A stretch of DNA of 64,000 nucleotides. Source: Climacium dendroides. Lineage: Eukaryota > Streptophyta > Bryopsida > Hypnales > Climaciaceae. How positions within the stretch are numbered: the stretch's first letter is position 1; each line of letters begins with the position of its first letter. Both the position numbers and the translations under genes were made by a program. The notes under the pieces are model-generated. The model was not told the origin of the DNA. It did not search any database and was given only the letters and a program-made list of their open reading frames with translations. The stretch covers positions 3,410,001 to 3,474,000 of the forward strand of contig OX467082.1 of NCBI GenBank assembly GCA_950106755.1. Direction: 5' to 3'. Below, one piece after another: positions 1-12,100 of the stretch.

Positions 1-214
1 CTGGTCGAGACACTTTCATTTGTCTTGCCAGTTTGGAGGAGCTATTCCTGCTTGTGTGGACCTGGTGCTGTCCCGGCTTGTGAGCATGCAGTGAGTTGTC
101 AAAGTGTCTCAAGGGATCATGTTGAACTTCAGGAACCTGGTTTGCTAGGATCTGAGTGAACAACAATGACACCGAGATTGACAGTGAGGCACTTGTGGTA
201 TGGGTTGGGATCAG

Positions 215-2034
215 GTTGTGACGAAGAAAGGCAGCGACCCAGATTGCGTAATTCCTGGGTTGTTGGCTGCGGGCGAGGCCGCTTGTGCTTCCGTTCATGG
301 GGCCAATCGACTTGGTGCCAACTCACTTCTGGACATTGTGATTTTTGGACGAGCTTGCGCTAACCGAGTGGCCGAGAAGTTCAAGCCTGGTAAGTATGTG
401 GTCGTGCATGAACGTTTTCTAGAATCATGCATTGCAGATGAGCCGATTCCCTCCCCATTTTTGAGTGAAGTACAAGTGTGCTGGAGGTTAAGTCCGTAGT
501 GTTTTGCAAGGTCAATCTGATAACCTTATTTTGTGAACCAGGACAAGCTCAAGCTGAACTGCCCAAGAATGCGGGGGAGAAGACGATCGCTTGGTTGGAC
601 AAATTGCGGTATGCCAGTGGTGACCTTCCAACGTCAGACCTTCGCAACAAGATGCAACGCGTTATGCAAAACAATGCTGCTGTATTCCGAACGCAGGATA
701 CTTTGGAGGAGGGTGGGTGTTCTTTTCTCATTGCTTTTGCCGTTGTTCTCTCGATATAGTCAGATGCAGCAGGCATACAATCTGTAGTTGTTTGTAATGA
801 CTTGCATTCCGTGCATTGTAATGCCAAATTTGCAAGTGAGGTTATCATGCCAACCAACGTATATCCGGGACTGTGCAACAGGTGCCAAGCTTATTGACGA
901 AACCGTAGATTCATTCAAGCGCGTTAAGACCAACGACCGCAGTCTCACATGGTAATTGTCTCATCCTTGTTGGAATTGCAGTCAACGGCAAATGCTTATC
1001 TGGGTGGTTGCTTGTAGTTGGTTGGTCATGGGTTTAGACTTGAAATTACAACAGGTTTTTTTTGCGTTCACCTTCTAATGTTTGTTTGGAAGATTCATCC
1101 GTTCAAGACTAGGGGGTAGTCCAAATTTCCAAAATGTTGTATGGATGAAACACTTAACCATTGGTCACCAAAAGTCCAATTACAATCTTTTCATGAACCG
1201 AATTTTGGCCTCCTATCTGAAGGGTTTAACTTGTTGAAGTTTGGGATGTATTTACATTTGCATCGGTTCTTTGAACAGGAACACCGACTTGATTGAGACA
1301 ATCGAGTTGGAGAATCTTTTAATCAATGCCTCCATCACTATGCATTCTGCTGAGGCTCGGAAGGAAAGTCGTGGGGCTCACGCTCGTGAGGACTTCTCTG
1401 TGAGTTTTCTGACCCGTCTTCCCTCTCAATAATGCAAGGACGTGGTAGTTCAAGCAAACTCACCCAACCTACGGTCAATGTTAGTGGATAGTTATTTACC
1501 ATTGGAGTACCAAAGGTCTTCATGTCTGTGCCATGATTCGTGGGTCTGATGGCATCAGGAGCTTAGTCACTAAGGTTCAAGCCTGGAACTTAAAGGGTAG
1601 TCCTGACCGTGGGAATGGGTTCTTTACCTATGTTGTGTTGATCTGCCTTCGTTTTCTGGGTGTCGGGGCTTTGCAAGGTGGATTGCAATTGCTTGCTAGA
1701 AGACACTAATGAATTGCTGATTTGCTGTGGATGCAGACACGAGACGATGAAAATTGGATGAAGCACAGTCTGGGGTTCGTACTCCGCCGCTAAGGGTCCT
1801 TGCCGTGTTGTAATTTTAAGGCAGGGTTTGTATAGGCGTAGCTTGCTCGTTTCGTGCGTTGGGGTGTAATTCTCACTCTATCCGTGGTTTCTGTAAGATA
1901 GAAACTCATCCACTTGTGTGTCTTTTTGCAGATTTTGGGAGAACAACAGGGTGAGATTGGATTATCGTCCAGTCCACATGAATACCTTGGACGATGAGGT
2001 CGAAACTTTCCCTCCGAAGGCTCGTGTTTATTAG
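215..2034 (+). CDS. SDH1: Succinate dehydrogenase flavoprotein subunit, 3' part (six exons)
   Basis: This is the C-terminal part of the FAD-bearing catalytic subunit of mitochondrial complex II, which oxidises succinate to fumarate. Exons read as 215-389, 542-712, 882-951, 1279-1399, 1737-1774 and 1932-2034. All introns are GT..AG and the phases join into 225 codons plus TAG. Diagnostic segments are [20 protein letters not shown] with [13 protein letters not shown] (FAD-domain end), [43 protein letters not shown] followed by [10 protein letters not shown] (substrate-side arginine region), and the C-terminus [13 protein letters not shown]. The first visible exon opens in phase 0 ([10 protein letters not shown]), so the upstream exons and start lie before the window; positions 1-214 appear to be intron. 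The order and spacing match plant SDH1. I saw no frameshift or stop, so this is an ordinary active gene cut by the window edge. Confidence 0.95.
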
Positions 2035-2700
2035 AGAGGCACCGTTCTATCGATTAGCGGCAGCAGAAGTCCAGGGTTTCCACCTCCCAATCAAATTCAC
2101 TCCTCTTTGCTGTGGTCGGCACCTGCTATTTGTAGTAGAGGGGAGTAGGCCTCAGGCGTTGCTTTCATGTTGTCATTATGCCAGCATTATTCCAATAAAC
2201 TTGATGGTCGATGAGGATCTCTCTTTGTCAGTATCTTCGGTTGGAATTCAGCCATTTACAGGGTTTGGGTTGAGCCTGGTGCACCGAGGAGGAACCAGCA
2301 GTGCTAGTGGGTTCCAGATACTTTTGCAGCGTCGGCTGTAATTAGAATAATCATTGTATATCTGATCCAACATGACTACGAGATTGCTGAGCTTTTAGCT
2401 TGGCCTTTTCCTTTACTGTGAGAGGGTAAGTTGGTTGATATGTGTTATTCAAATGTTGTGGTTTGTGAATTTTCTAATATTGGAAGTGTCTGACAGATGA
2501 TTTTAAGAATATTTGTGGTGGTGATGCGTTTGATGCATTGTTAGTGTTCCTGAAACTACTTTAGTTTTGAGCAGCAATTCTGCCACAATGGGAATCTGCC
2601 CCTTTGAAGGAATGGCACAAATATTCTTATGTAGTGAAACTCAGCAATAGATAATTACAAAATTCTGATTACTCTGATTATATGAATGGGCAACCACCGA
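2035..2700 (+). other. SDH1 3' UTR and downstream flank
   Basis: The stretch after the SDH1 stop codon has no coding signal. It is less AT-rich up to about 2400, which fits a 3' UTR, and then becomes AT-rich spacer. I could not fix a polyadenylation site. The 115-aa open frame at 1994-2341 overlaps the last SDH1 exon in another frame and is taken as chance. Confidence 0.4.
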
Positions 2701-2910
2701 GTTGTAATGCCAAAATTCCGTGCACAAGCATTGAAATGCTAAGGCAGGAGGTCCATAAATGGACCATCTAAGGGCTGCAACTGAATTTTGGGGAGATGGA
2801 AGTATTTTTCATCAAACGGAAGGGGAGATGGAAGTAAATTTTCTGTGAAAGACAAATGGAATTGACATTTAACCCAAGTTGTTTCACATTTTTTGAAGTT
2901 GAAATGGTAT

Positions 2911-3027
2911 AGGGCTCTAAAATGGCTCACCTCCTAAATTGTACACTATCTATACATTGTTGAAGGCTATGAAAAAGCAACATTTATAAATAGTGTGTAT
3001 TTAAGGAGATGAGCCATTTTAGAGCTT
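2911..3027. repeat. Foldback repeat (approximately 38-bp arms) in a dispersed repeat
   Basis: Arm 2911-2949 (GGCTCTAAAATGGCTCACCT and onward) is the near-perfect reverse complement of 2990-3027, separated by about 40 bases. A second GAGCCATTTTAGA follows directly after the right arm. The surrounding 2820-3000 also resembles 25990-26180 (shared CACCTCCT..A.TGTAC.., a TTGAAGTTGAAA block, and an AAATAGTGT block). The unit is therefore dispersed, with one copy downstream of SDH1 and one downstream of gamma-COP. It has no coding content. Confidence 0.65.
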
Positions 3028-4119
3028 GAGCCATTTTAGAACAAGGTGTTGGAACCTATGACCATGTAGTTAGACATGGAAGTCTTGTATCCTAGGTGCT
3101 TCATTTTGCTATTGCAAATGAATGAAAATTTTATTTCTTATTTTTTAGAGATAACGTAGATGTTGTGTTCACACCTTGGAAATTTCAGAATTTTTTGTGA
3201 AAATTTAAAATTATAATGAATTTTTGAAGGAAAAATGAAGAAAATTCATCTCAAAAGCAAAATAAGCTCAAAAAGTCTGAAAATTTCTTCATTGGTGTAT
3301 ATTATAGTGAAGAATGTCATGATGTAAATCAAATTTCTTTGCCATTATATAATTAGAAATGTAATAGATTGTGGTACTAGGCCTAAAGTTCAAATGGATA
3401 TAAAATGTACAATTTTAGGAATTTCATATTGGAGTAGAAAGTAAACTTAATAAGTTTTATTTCATTAGTTGATCTCAAATTCAAAAAAATCATTTAAAAG
3501 GCTGAAATTTTGATCAAGAGCAAGGGAGATAGGTAAGGAGGCCCTCCATGTAGGATGTGGTGCTCCATGTAGGATGTGGTGGCTAGGTTGTGCAATGTGA
3601 CTTCTAAAGAAAGCATGGAGTTTATGATGTTTTTATTTTTTTAATTTATTTTTAACCCTTAAACGACGCCAAAGATGTTTTCTAGTTAATGAATGAAAAA
3701 GAATCTCTCCATGTAGGACATAAGTGCAACTATTCATCCTCCAAATTTTGTGTGAAAAGGGAAGGTTTTTTACAATAGTTTGTCTTCCAATGAGTGCTTT
3801 TTCATTTTTTTAAGTCAACAATTCACGTGGTACCCCAACAAATGATTTCCACAGTGGAACTAGAGAGGCAAGCCCTTGATGGAAATGAATTCTCAATGAT
3901 TGAAGTACTAACTACAAACTCCCCATCACAACGTCCATGCATTTCTTGATGTCAATAATGTGGAAGTTTGGAGGATTTTAGGTAATCTTAAAAAATATTG
4001 TATTATTATATCATGATCATTTTTGTTGTTTGAAAGAAATGAATGTTAACCTTTATTGATGCGGGTACCTTTGAATCGATTTGGCAACAATGTACGTTTT
4101 AACTCCCTCATGATCAAAC

Positions 4120-4311
4120 ATTATAATCTTTCAATCTATAAGTGATATTTTGTTGTGTACTCTTTTCCTATGTGATCTCTAATATATAATTTGAATTTAT
4201 ACTGTTACAATTCAAAAAAATTGATAAAACTTATCAAAATATGGACTTTTTGTTCAATGTAGACCAAATTCTTAGAAGTTCAAAAAAAGACCTTGGGCAT
4301 TTAGGGATTAA
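4120..4311 (+). repeat. Terminal part of a TTAA-ended dispersed repeat
   Basis: This segment ends in CCTTGGGCATTTAGGGATTAA at 4291-4311. It is clearly similar to the reverse complement of 60000-60200: the shared blocks are a TGTGATCTCTAA segment, a GTTACAATTCAAAAAAATTG segment and an ATAAAACTTAT segment, in the same order. The far copy has matching inverted ends around TTAA, so this copy is probably a truncated non-autonomous DNA element. Confidence 0.6.
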
Positions 4312-4430
4312 TTATGTGCATATTGCATAGAGGTCTTTGAGAGCTTGTAGAAGTCATACGTTGAGAGTCTTCACATTTTTGAGTAGTCAAGATGAAGAAA
4401 ACAAATTTTCATGAGTGTTCCCAATTTGTA

Positions 4431-6910
4431 GCATTGAATGAGCGAGGATTCTCGCAACGTTTCATAGCAAGTCATTTTCACATTCATTTTAGTACAGTTG
4501 GAAGTATTTTGGCACGATTCTAAGAAGATGAATGGATGCATGATTGACCACAATGAAGACCACATCTTCTAAGCATAGACAATGAGGGACTTGTTGTGAG
4601 GATGTTGAATGAGCTGAAATTAGGAACTATAGTAGTTATAGGTTATAGATGTCATTGCAAGAATGAGTGGTTGTTTTTGTTCTACTTTAACTGATTTCAG
4701 TCTATTTTTTGAGAATAATATAAAATTAGGAAAACATTTTTTTTAATACTAAAAATATGATTAATATATACACCTATAAGAAGAAGGTATCCTATGAAGG
4801 AAAAGTCCAAAAAATTCTCTAAGTACAAGAACTAAAACAATTTAGAATTGCAAAAAAAATAGATGCTTTGATGTTTTAATTTATAAAAAATAGGATTTTT
4901 TTTTACAAAAATTAAAAATTAATCATTTGGGAAGACTCTATGATGAAGAGATTTCACCAAAAGGATGATCTTGAATCCATCTTCAATGTTTAGAATTGCA
5001 TGCGCAAGGGAGCCCTATTTGCATGAATGTAGAGGACATAAAATAAAACTTTCTTAAACGCACCTTGGTAGAAACATAACTTTCTACTATGGGAATAAAC
5101 CATAGAAATTTCAATTCTAGATCATTAAATTTGGGGACTCCTACCATAATATTAAAACCCCTTAAAACTCAAAATGTGACAAAATAATTTAATTTATTTT
5201 TAAATATAAAATGTTTTTTTAATTTCTAAAAATTATGACATCTGATTGCACTCAATTCAAACATCTTTAATAAAAATTTCAAATTCATGTAAGTCATAGG
5301 GTGAGTGCAAGAAAGACTCACCAGTTTTCATAGCGTTTTGCTTAGTACCTAGTTTCAGCGACTCAGTACTATGAGTACTACAGTACTGTACTACAGAATT
5401 GGAAAGCATTACATGGACCATTGATAAAACTGCAGATTGAGGTTACAATTGACAAGTGTCTAGCTGCTGTACACTTGGGCAGAATTTGATGAAGGCGGGT
5501 AGCTATAGGAGTATTACCAAATACTAGATGTTGTCTTATAGTATTGTTGTAGCCTGGGGTCCCAGTTTCTCACTGAAAATAGTGAAGTCCACTTTTAAAT
5601 TTTTAGAAAAAAAAGAGAACCATTATTTTAAAAAATAAAAAATGGCCATTTTGATAGACTTTGTCCTCATTACATTTCACCCGCCCCCCCCCCAAAAAAA
5701 AATCATCTATATTGTTCAAAATGGCGCGCGCAAGTGACCTTTATTCGAGCGCTCGTGACGCACTTGAAATTGAGTTTTCTTTAAAATCCTTTGGTAGGAT
5801 CATGCAAATACATTATAGGAAGAGCCCATAAAAATTTTAGCTCAAAATGATAAAAATTGAATACTCTCCAGTACTAAAACCCCCTAAACTACAAAGTGTG
5901 ACAAATTAGCTAAATTAGAAATTAATTAGAATTTGATTTTTTTTTAATTCTTAGAAAATATGGCCTCTCGTGGCTATGGAATTCTCCACCTCCCAAAAAA
6001 ATTTCAACTTCATTTTTTTGAACCTCCAAAAGTTGTAGCCAATGACAATTCTATCACTCGAAGTGTAATGCAAAAAAGGACTAGTCTTTCTTGCACTCAC
6101 CCCATACTTCAAAATTTATCACAAAAGAAAGTTTGGCACTCCCCCTATCACAAACAACCAGTACCACTCTTTCTTGCAATGATGTAGATTGTGAGCTTAA
6201 GGTCTTTGTTTTAGTGACTAAGCTCTCCATTGACATTCCCTACAAGGGCTTGTGTTTAGAGTGAAGGAGAAGAAAACAAACCCTTGTTGACAATGAAGCA
6301 TAGGTAGAAGTATTTACAATGAACATAGATTTCACAAGATTATGATATTCAAAGTTCAATGCTCTTGGTTCAGATAGATGTCAATAGTGTTGGAAAAATC
6401 CTACATAGCCTCTTTGTGATTGTCATGTGTAGCCTATAGTTAAACATGGTGGTAGCATTATGGTATGGAGATGCATGAGTTAGGTAGGTATTGGAACTTC
6501 TCCTACATTGATGGCATTACAAATTTATAAGTTTATTTTAACATTTTGGATTCACAATTGTTGGATATTATTGAGAAAAAAGGTCTTGATGAAGCAAAAG
6601 TGATCTTTGAACATGATAATAATGCAAAGCACACATTTAGTCTTGTGAAAAACAATAGCTCGGGTAGTAGGAGTTTTTGGGGCAAAGTGGCCTCCACAAT
6701 CTTCTAACTTAAATCCTATCAAACACTTGTGGAATAAAGTAGATAGACGCTTAAGGTTGTTTGATAATTCATCAATAAGCACAAATGACTTGTGGGAAGA
6801 GATCCTGGTTGTTTGACAAAACATTGAAGTACAATATGTAAAGAGGCTTATCTGTTGTTGCAATCCAAATAACACCTTATAGCTTCTAATGGGCTCACCT
6901 AGCTCCATTT
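4431..6910 (+). pseudogene. Decayed Tc1/mariner-type transposase, split by inserted sequence
   Basis: Two separated parts of a Tc1/mariner transposase can be read on the + strand. At 4431-4620 there is a helix-turn-helix segment (ALNERGFSQRFIASHFHIHF, then STVGSILARF) followed by stops. At about 6352-6910 the catalytic half follows: SKFNALGSDRC, PIVKHGGSIMVWRCM (the usual VKHGGGSIMVWG block), FEHDNNAKHT (second Asp region), and then, after a frameshift, WPPQSSNLNPIKHLWNKVDRRL (third catalytic region). Many stops and at least one frameshift make it non-functional. A normal protein needs about 1 kb, but these parts span 2.5 kb, so about 1.4 kb (roughly 4700-6240) was probably inserted between them. 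I did not find the terminal repeats. Confidence 0.75.
5299..6102. repeat. Segment flanked by 19-bp perfect inverted repeats
   Basis: GGGTGAGTGCAAGAAAGAC at 5299-5317 is matched exactly by its reverse complement at 6084-6102. A diverged direct repeat (AAACCCC.TAAA.T.CAAA.TGTGACAAA) also occurs near 5154 and 5878. The segment lies inside the gap that splits the Tc1/mariner pseudogene and may be the element that interrupted it, but no target duplication was recognised. It includes a short GC-rich patch around 5720-5765. Confidence 0.5.
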
Positions 6911-6920
6911 TTAGTGTCAC

Positions 6921-8815
6921 TTGAATCTCAACTCATTAACACTACACCTGTCAAGCACCTACAATGTTAATTCTCATCTTCCAACTCATATTACCAAGTC
7001 CCAGTCCCCAAGACTACTAAAACACACTCCACTTATGACATTGAGCATGTCATTTGGTGACATGGGGAGGAACTTCCATTGATGTTCAAGCACTAGATGA
7101 AGGCACTATTCCCCACTGGTACTAACCACTCTTGAATGTCACCCCAACTCTATCCTAGGTGCATGAATATTTGCTACTTGCCTTTTGTCACTAATTGGGA
7201 CTTATATCTCAAAATACATGTAAAATGGCCTAACAAGGAGTGGGACTCCATTCAACCGGGACCATGGGACACTCATGTTAGTGTCTGATGGTGCCTTGAA
7301 TCCAATGGTGAACTTGTATCACCCACCTTGAGTCACCAAGACTCACCAAGGCTCCAAGAGGGAGTGAAAAAGGAGACCAGCCCCTCCTATAGTACTTTCT
7401 GTAGTATTTGACACACACACCGTCCTAGTTTGAAGGAGAACCTCAAATACACTTGGGTTGTGGAAGACCACGTGATTCCAATTGAAATTGCGATGTTAAG
7501 CCACCATTTGGGCTTCTAAACTTCCAAATGATGTAACTTTGTGATCCCAACTCTAAATCCCACATGCAAGACCATTTTGAATATCTATGCAATAATTAGA
7601 TGTTGATGAACTACTCACTCGTCCCATTTGAGCAAGTTTTCGCTAAATTATGGTCCTCCAAAGATTCGGGTTCATTAGTGGAGGTGTCATGCCTTTACCA
7701 CAACCCTTTTCTTGGCCATAACTTTTGACTCATAGCTTAAAACCTTGTGATGCTTGTCATTCTAGTTTCCTTGTGTTCTTAGCTTTTCAATGATATGCTA
7801 CATGCCATATTTTCATAAAGGATTCATTGGGAACCTCTCACTCCTAGCCCTTAAGTGTCCCGATGTCATTGGGACACCACCAACTTTGAACAGCCATAAC
7901 TTTTAGCTCTCAAGTTCAAATCATGCGTTCTTTGAACAGTTGGATGTGTATTCTCAAGGGCTTTCCTTTCATGTATAATAATTTATCATATCTTTCAAAT
8001 AAAAGGCGCTATTGTGCCTTGTTTGCTCAAAAAACGCCAATTTTTTCTTTCTTAAACTCTTGTAAGGCTTAGGAAGTCACCTCTAAGGTTGCCCTTGCTC
8101 ACTAAGGCACTTTAGGAACCCCAAGGAAATAGGAATGTGACATTTGCACAATATCAACAAAGGTGGTTGATCTTCTTGCACCTAAGGGTGGATACATACT
8201 TTCGTAGACTTATAATAAGAGTGGACTTCATAAGTAACTATAGAATACAGGCATCTAAGATGATGTGGTGGGCAATGGGAATCGGATGGAATTAAATAAT
8301 AATAATTTCATATAGCACATGGGAATCCTTATTACTTTTGTATTGAATTGTTAGCTCTAAAATACAATGGAACAATTCCTCTTATCATGTTGTTTATTTA
8401 AACACAATTAAATCCTACTTTTCCTTTAAGATAGGAGGTTCATAAAGTTTTTAGATTCTTAAAGCGTCTTCTAACGCAAAGGTACATTTTGCTTTTTCAC
8501 ATTGCATTAACAGTGCACTAGTAGTAAACATTTTAAAAGCTGAATGCTTTCAGAGAGTATCCACTACATTTCAACTATGAAAAATTCATAACTAATGTCA
8601 AAAATCTCAAAAAAATATGAAATGATAATGTTTGTGAGCAATTTTTGCGGTGGTCCTTGCCAATAAAGGCTTATCAAGGCATCCAGATTTTCTATTCCAC
8701 TCATTAGTGACAAAAGGCCAACAACCGTTGAATCTTGTACCTTTCTTTGTAGCTATGTGCTTGCACCACTTGTAGACTACCAAATGATGCAACATCATAA
8801 TGTTCTCCCCTCCTC
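6921..8815. other. Spacer without recognisable gene
   Basis: I read both strands here and found no protein family, RNA gene or clear repeat. Open frames are short and look random. Confidence 0.4.
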
Positions 8816-8825
8816 ATGCAAATGC
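8816..8825. repeat. Left target-site duplication (10 bp)
   Basis: ATGCAAATGC lies directly outside the left inverted repeat and is repeated exactly at 22169-22178. Confidence 0.8.
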
Positions 8826-8940
8826 GGGGGTGCTAGTTTGTGAGCCTTGGAGCGTGAGCCCGAGAGCTGTGAGCTTTTGAGCCTTCAACCTTTTCCAAAA
8901 AATTTATAATTTATGGGGCGTGGACCTATAACCGTGGTTA
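8826..8940 (+). repeat. Left terminal inverted repeat
   Basis: It begins GGGGGTGCTAGTTTGTGAGC and contains a run of GTGAGC sub-repeats (TGTGAGCC, CGTGAGCC, TGTGAGC, TTGAGCC). It then has an AT-rich stretch and the inner block GTGGACCTATAACCGTGG. Confidence 0.8.
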
Positions 8941-9119
8941 ACATTTTGTAGGGCTTTGTGTGTGAGAATACAAATTAGTAGAGAAATAGTGGCTTTAGGA
9001 TAACAAAAATATAACAAGGGATTAGGGTTCAGGAATAATAAAAACATATAGTGGACTTGAAGAATGTGAAAAGTATAACCCTTAGTAAGATATAGAAGTG
9101 ATAGAATTCACAATAGAGA

Positions 9120-12100
9120 TCAGTGATGAGAAGTACTAGGAGATTTGGATGAAGAACTACCAGGAGATCTACATGAAGAAGTGTCATGGCTATTTGATGT
9201 CTCACTAATTGACTCTTTAGCCGAATCATCTATGAACATGAGAACTCGAGGATCTACCTTACAAATCCTTGAACACTGTCTACTGCCAAAAGTAGCAAAC
9301 TGTGAAGCTAATGCCTCGGCATACACTGGTAAATGAAATGGCTTAGGCGGGCTAAAGAAGAATGGAGCCTTCTCAAAGGACAGTTGATGTTGTGCCGTTC
9401 TCATTTTCTTTGCTTGCCTATACAAAAAAAAGACCACACATGAGATCAAAGTACATGATGAAACCTAGATGGATAACTTTGAAAATTTAGGGATAAACTT
9501 ACTTACTAAATTTTGAAGTCCTCACGACATGACGGACGGGCACTTCTTCCTCTTCCAAATCAATTGGAGGAGCAGGAGTGTGCTCTGGTTGAGGACCAAT
9601 ATTCGATGCACGGCGAGTTAATGGAGCTAGTAGTGCATCATATATGGACTTTTCTGCTTCCAAGGCCACAATATGACGACCAGTAGCACGGCAAGCATAT
9701 ACACATGAACCTGCATACAAGAAGGAAGTCATTGAACCATCTACATGAACTGGAATGAATACATCAAATCATAATGTGGTTAAAATGCGGGACTCACAAA
9801 AACTAACTGGAAATACAAACCTGTAGATGCGGTGCAATCCATGACAATATCACCAGGCAAGGTCGTTGCTTCCACAAGCATTTGCATAAACGCCCGGGCC
9901 TTCTCCCGAGGACCCCGCCAAGGAATCTTCCCGTTTAAAGCCACATCATCCTTCCCACAGAAATTCTGCAAGATGTCGTCTCGACCCATGTTGATGCCTA
10001 CTGCTTCATGCTCAGGTACATCTTGGAATGAAAACCGGCTCTTGAATCGGCCCTGGGAACCTCTCACGTAAAGTGAAATCGCAAAGCGCATCGTCTACAA
10101 AACAATCAGAATTATTGAATGGCCTCAAAGATGAAATTCAAATTTAGGAACCTAATACAAATTCAAAGAATTTAGAGCATATCGTGGCTGATGGGTCGGA
10201 TGGAGACGCTAGGTGGAGCCTATTCATGCCCCACCAATCCTTCTTTGAAGTAAATTCAAACGACTTTAAATTTCCAAGCAAGTGAGACTTGATGTCACGA
10301 CTAAATGGGTACATCACAAGGAGAGCACCACCGTCGTGCAAATAGTTGTCAGCAAAATCGAAGACATCAGTAAGACCTTCTGCTGAGAACTCGTTCCATT
10401 TGGGAACCGATGTTGGTGGATTGGAAACTGTAGGGACCGGTAATCCCTCTGGGAGATCTACAACTATGAGGTCAACGGCCGCCTGCCCAGTAACCACACC
10501 ATTGAAGAAGCGCTCTTTGTCTACTGCATGCTGATCACATACAATCCAGGTAAAAAATTAGCCATAAATTACCTATAGGAACGCTACATCATAGACTCAG
10601 CCATCACAATAACCTCAATGTCATTGCCTTCATCTAATGAAACCATTTAAGAATGAAGAGATATAGTACCTTATTGAACAATTCTATGATGGCATCAAAC
10701 GATGCAGGTATAACATCCTCACCAGATGCCAGCAAGCTAGAGACTCCAAGGTTCAAGATAACCTCATCCACGTTATCATGTGCCTCCAAAGTATAGGCCT
10801 TGGAAGGAAGACCATGGAGAAGCTTCTCCTACGTGAGTGAGAAGGCTGAGGAGGTGGGCTTCATCGCGCCATCACTAGTAGCCTGCTCTGGTCCTTGCGA
10901 CTCTGCTTTCCTCTTCCTTCCGCTCAACTTACCCTTTGCCTCGGCCTTACCTTTCTCGATATCACGGGCTTTTCTCTTAGCATCATTCTCCTCAGTCTTC
11001 TTCTTTGCTAACTCCCATTTTTCTTCCTTCTTCTTGTCAGATGCCTCTCTCTTCCTCAAAGCAGCCTCTCGAGCATCAGCGTCAAGCCCCGCAAATTCAT
11101 CAAATTGTGGATCCACCACGCCACTGTCTTTGATGGACTGAAAGAGCGCCGTCTCTTCAGGTGGGATGAACCCCTGACTACATTCAAGGTACCACGCCCC
11201 TGATTGCAAATGAACACTCGTCCAATTTTTCACTTGAGACGGTGAGAACATGCAGTCGGAGGAGGTCCGGTCAAGCCAGGTGTTGAGGAAAGGCGGTAAG
11301 TCAGCTTTCGCAATTGCTTTCTTCGGAAACAATTCAAATTTGAAGTACCTACAGCACAAGGCCAGGACTCAAAGATATTAGTTAACCATGTAGACAACAG
11401 TAATCCACAAACATGTCCCTGAAAAGCGAAGAATGAAGAGATTGGAAATGAGGTCCCTCACCTATAGATTACTCTCTTAACCACAAGGTTAGAGAACTTC
11501 TGGTCTTTAAAGGACTCTGACTTCTTGAAGGCATCTGCACCCTTAAAAGTTCCTGGGTAGGCGTGGTCCCACACCTTCATCCGCCATCCCTCTATGTAAT
11601 CCACAAGAGATTCAGGCTCGCCAACAACAGCCATATCCACATGAATATTATCGGAGCAGATGATGCCCTCGTACATCTCGACAGCAGCATCCTCAATCTG
11701 ACCCAGGTCAAAATAATGACATCAATTACTGTCAACAACAATAACTCAAATCATTTGCTCAATTTGCATGATAAATCGTGACAGATTCATACCGCGGCAT
11801 ACCAACACGCCTTGGCAAGGAAGGAGTTGATCTTGTCATCATTGGCTGGTCTTGGTGGAAATCGTCGTGCCTCACGTGTAGGTCCAGATGAATTGAGCCA
11901 TTTGAGCCACTTCACCTTGTGACTTGAGGCTGCATTTGCTGTGGCAATGAGCTGAAGCTTGTCGAGAGTCAACTCCTGTACTGCATACATGCTCCAATGC
12001 CGTTCAATCTGTCAATGATCAAATAGAAACGTCAATCAGTGAAAAAAGCTAGCTCCCGATTTAGATAATATACAATGACAATCGCAAGAGTGAGATCTGG

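Noticed and set aside
1..214. Possible earlier SDH1 exon
   Set aside because: No frame matches the residues expected before [10 protein letters not shown]; the stretch behaves as intron.
6552..6920. 122-aa minus-strand ORF
   Set aside because: It is the antisense shadow of the Tc1/mariner catalytic region, which reads clearly on the plus strand.
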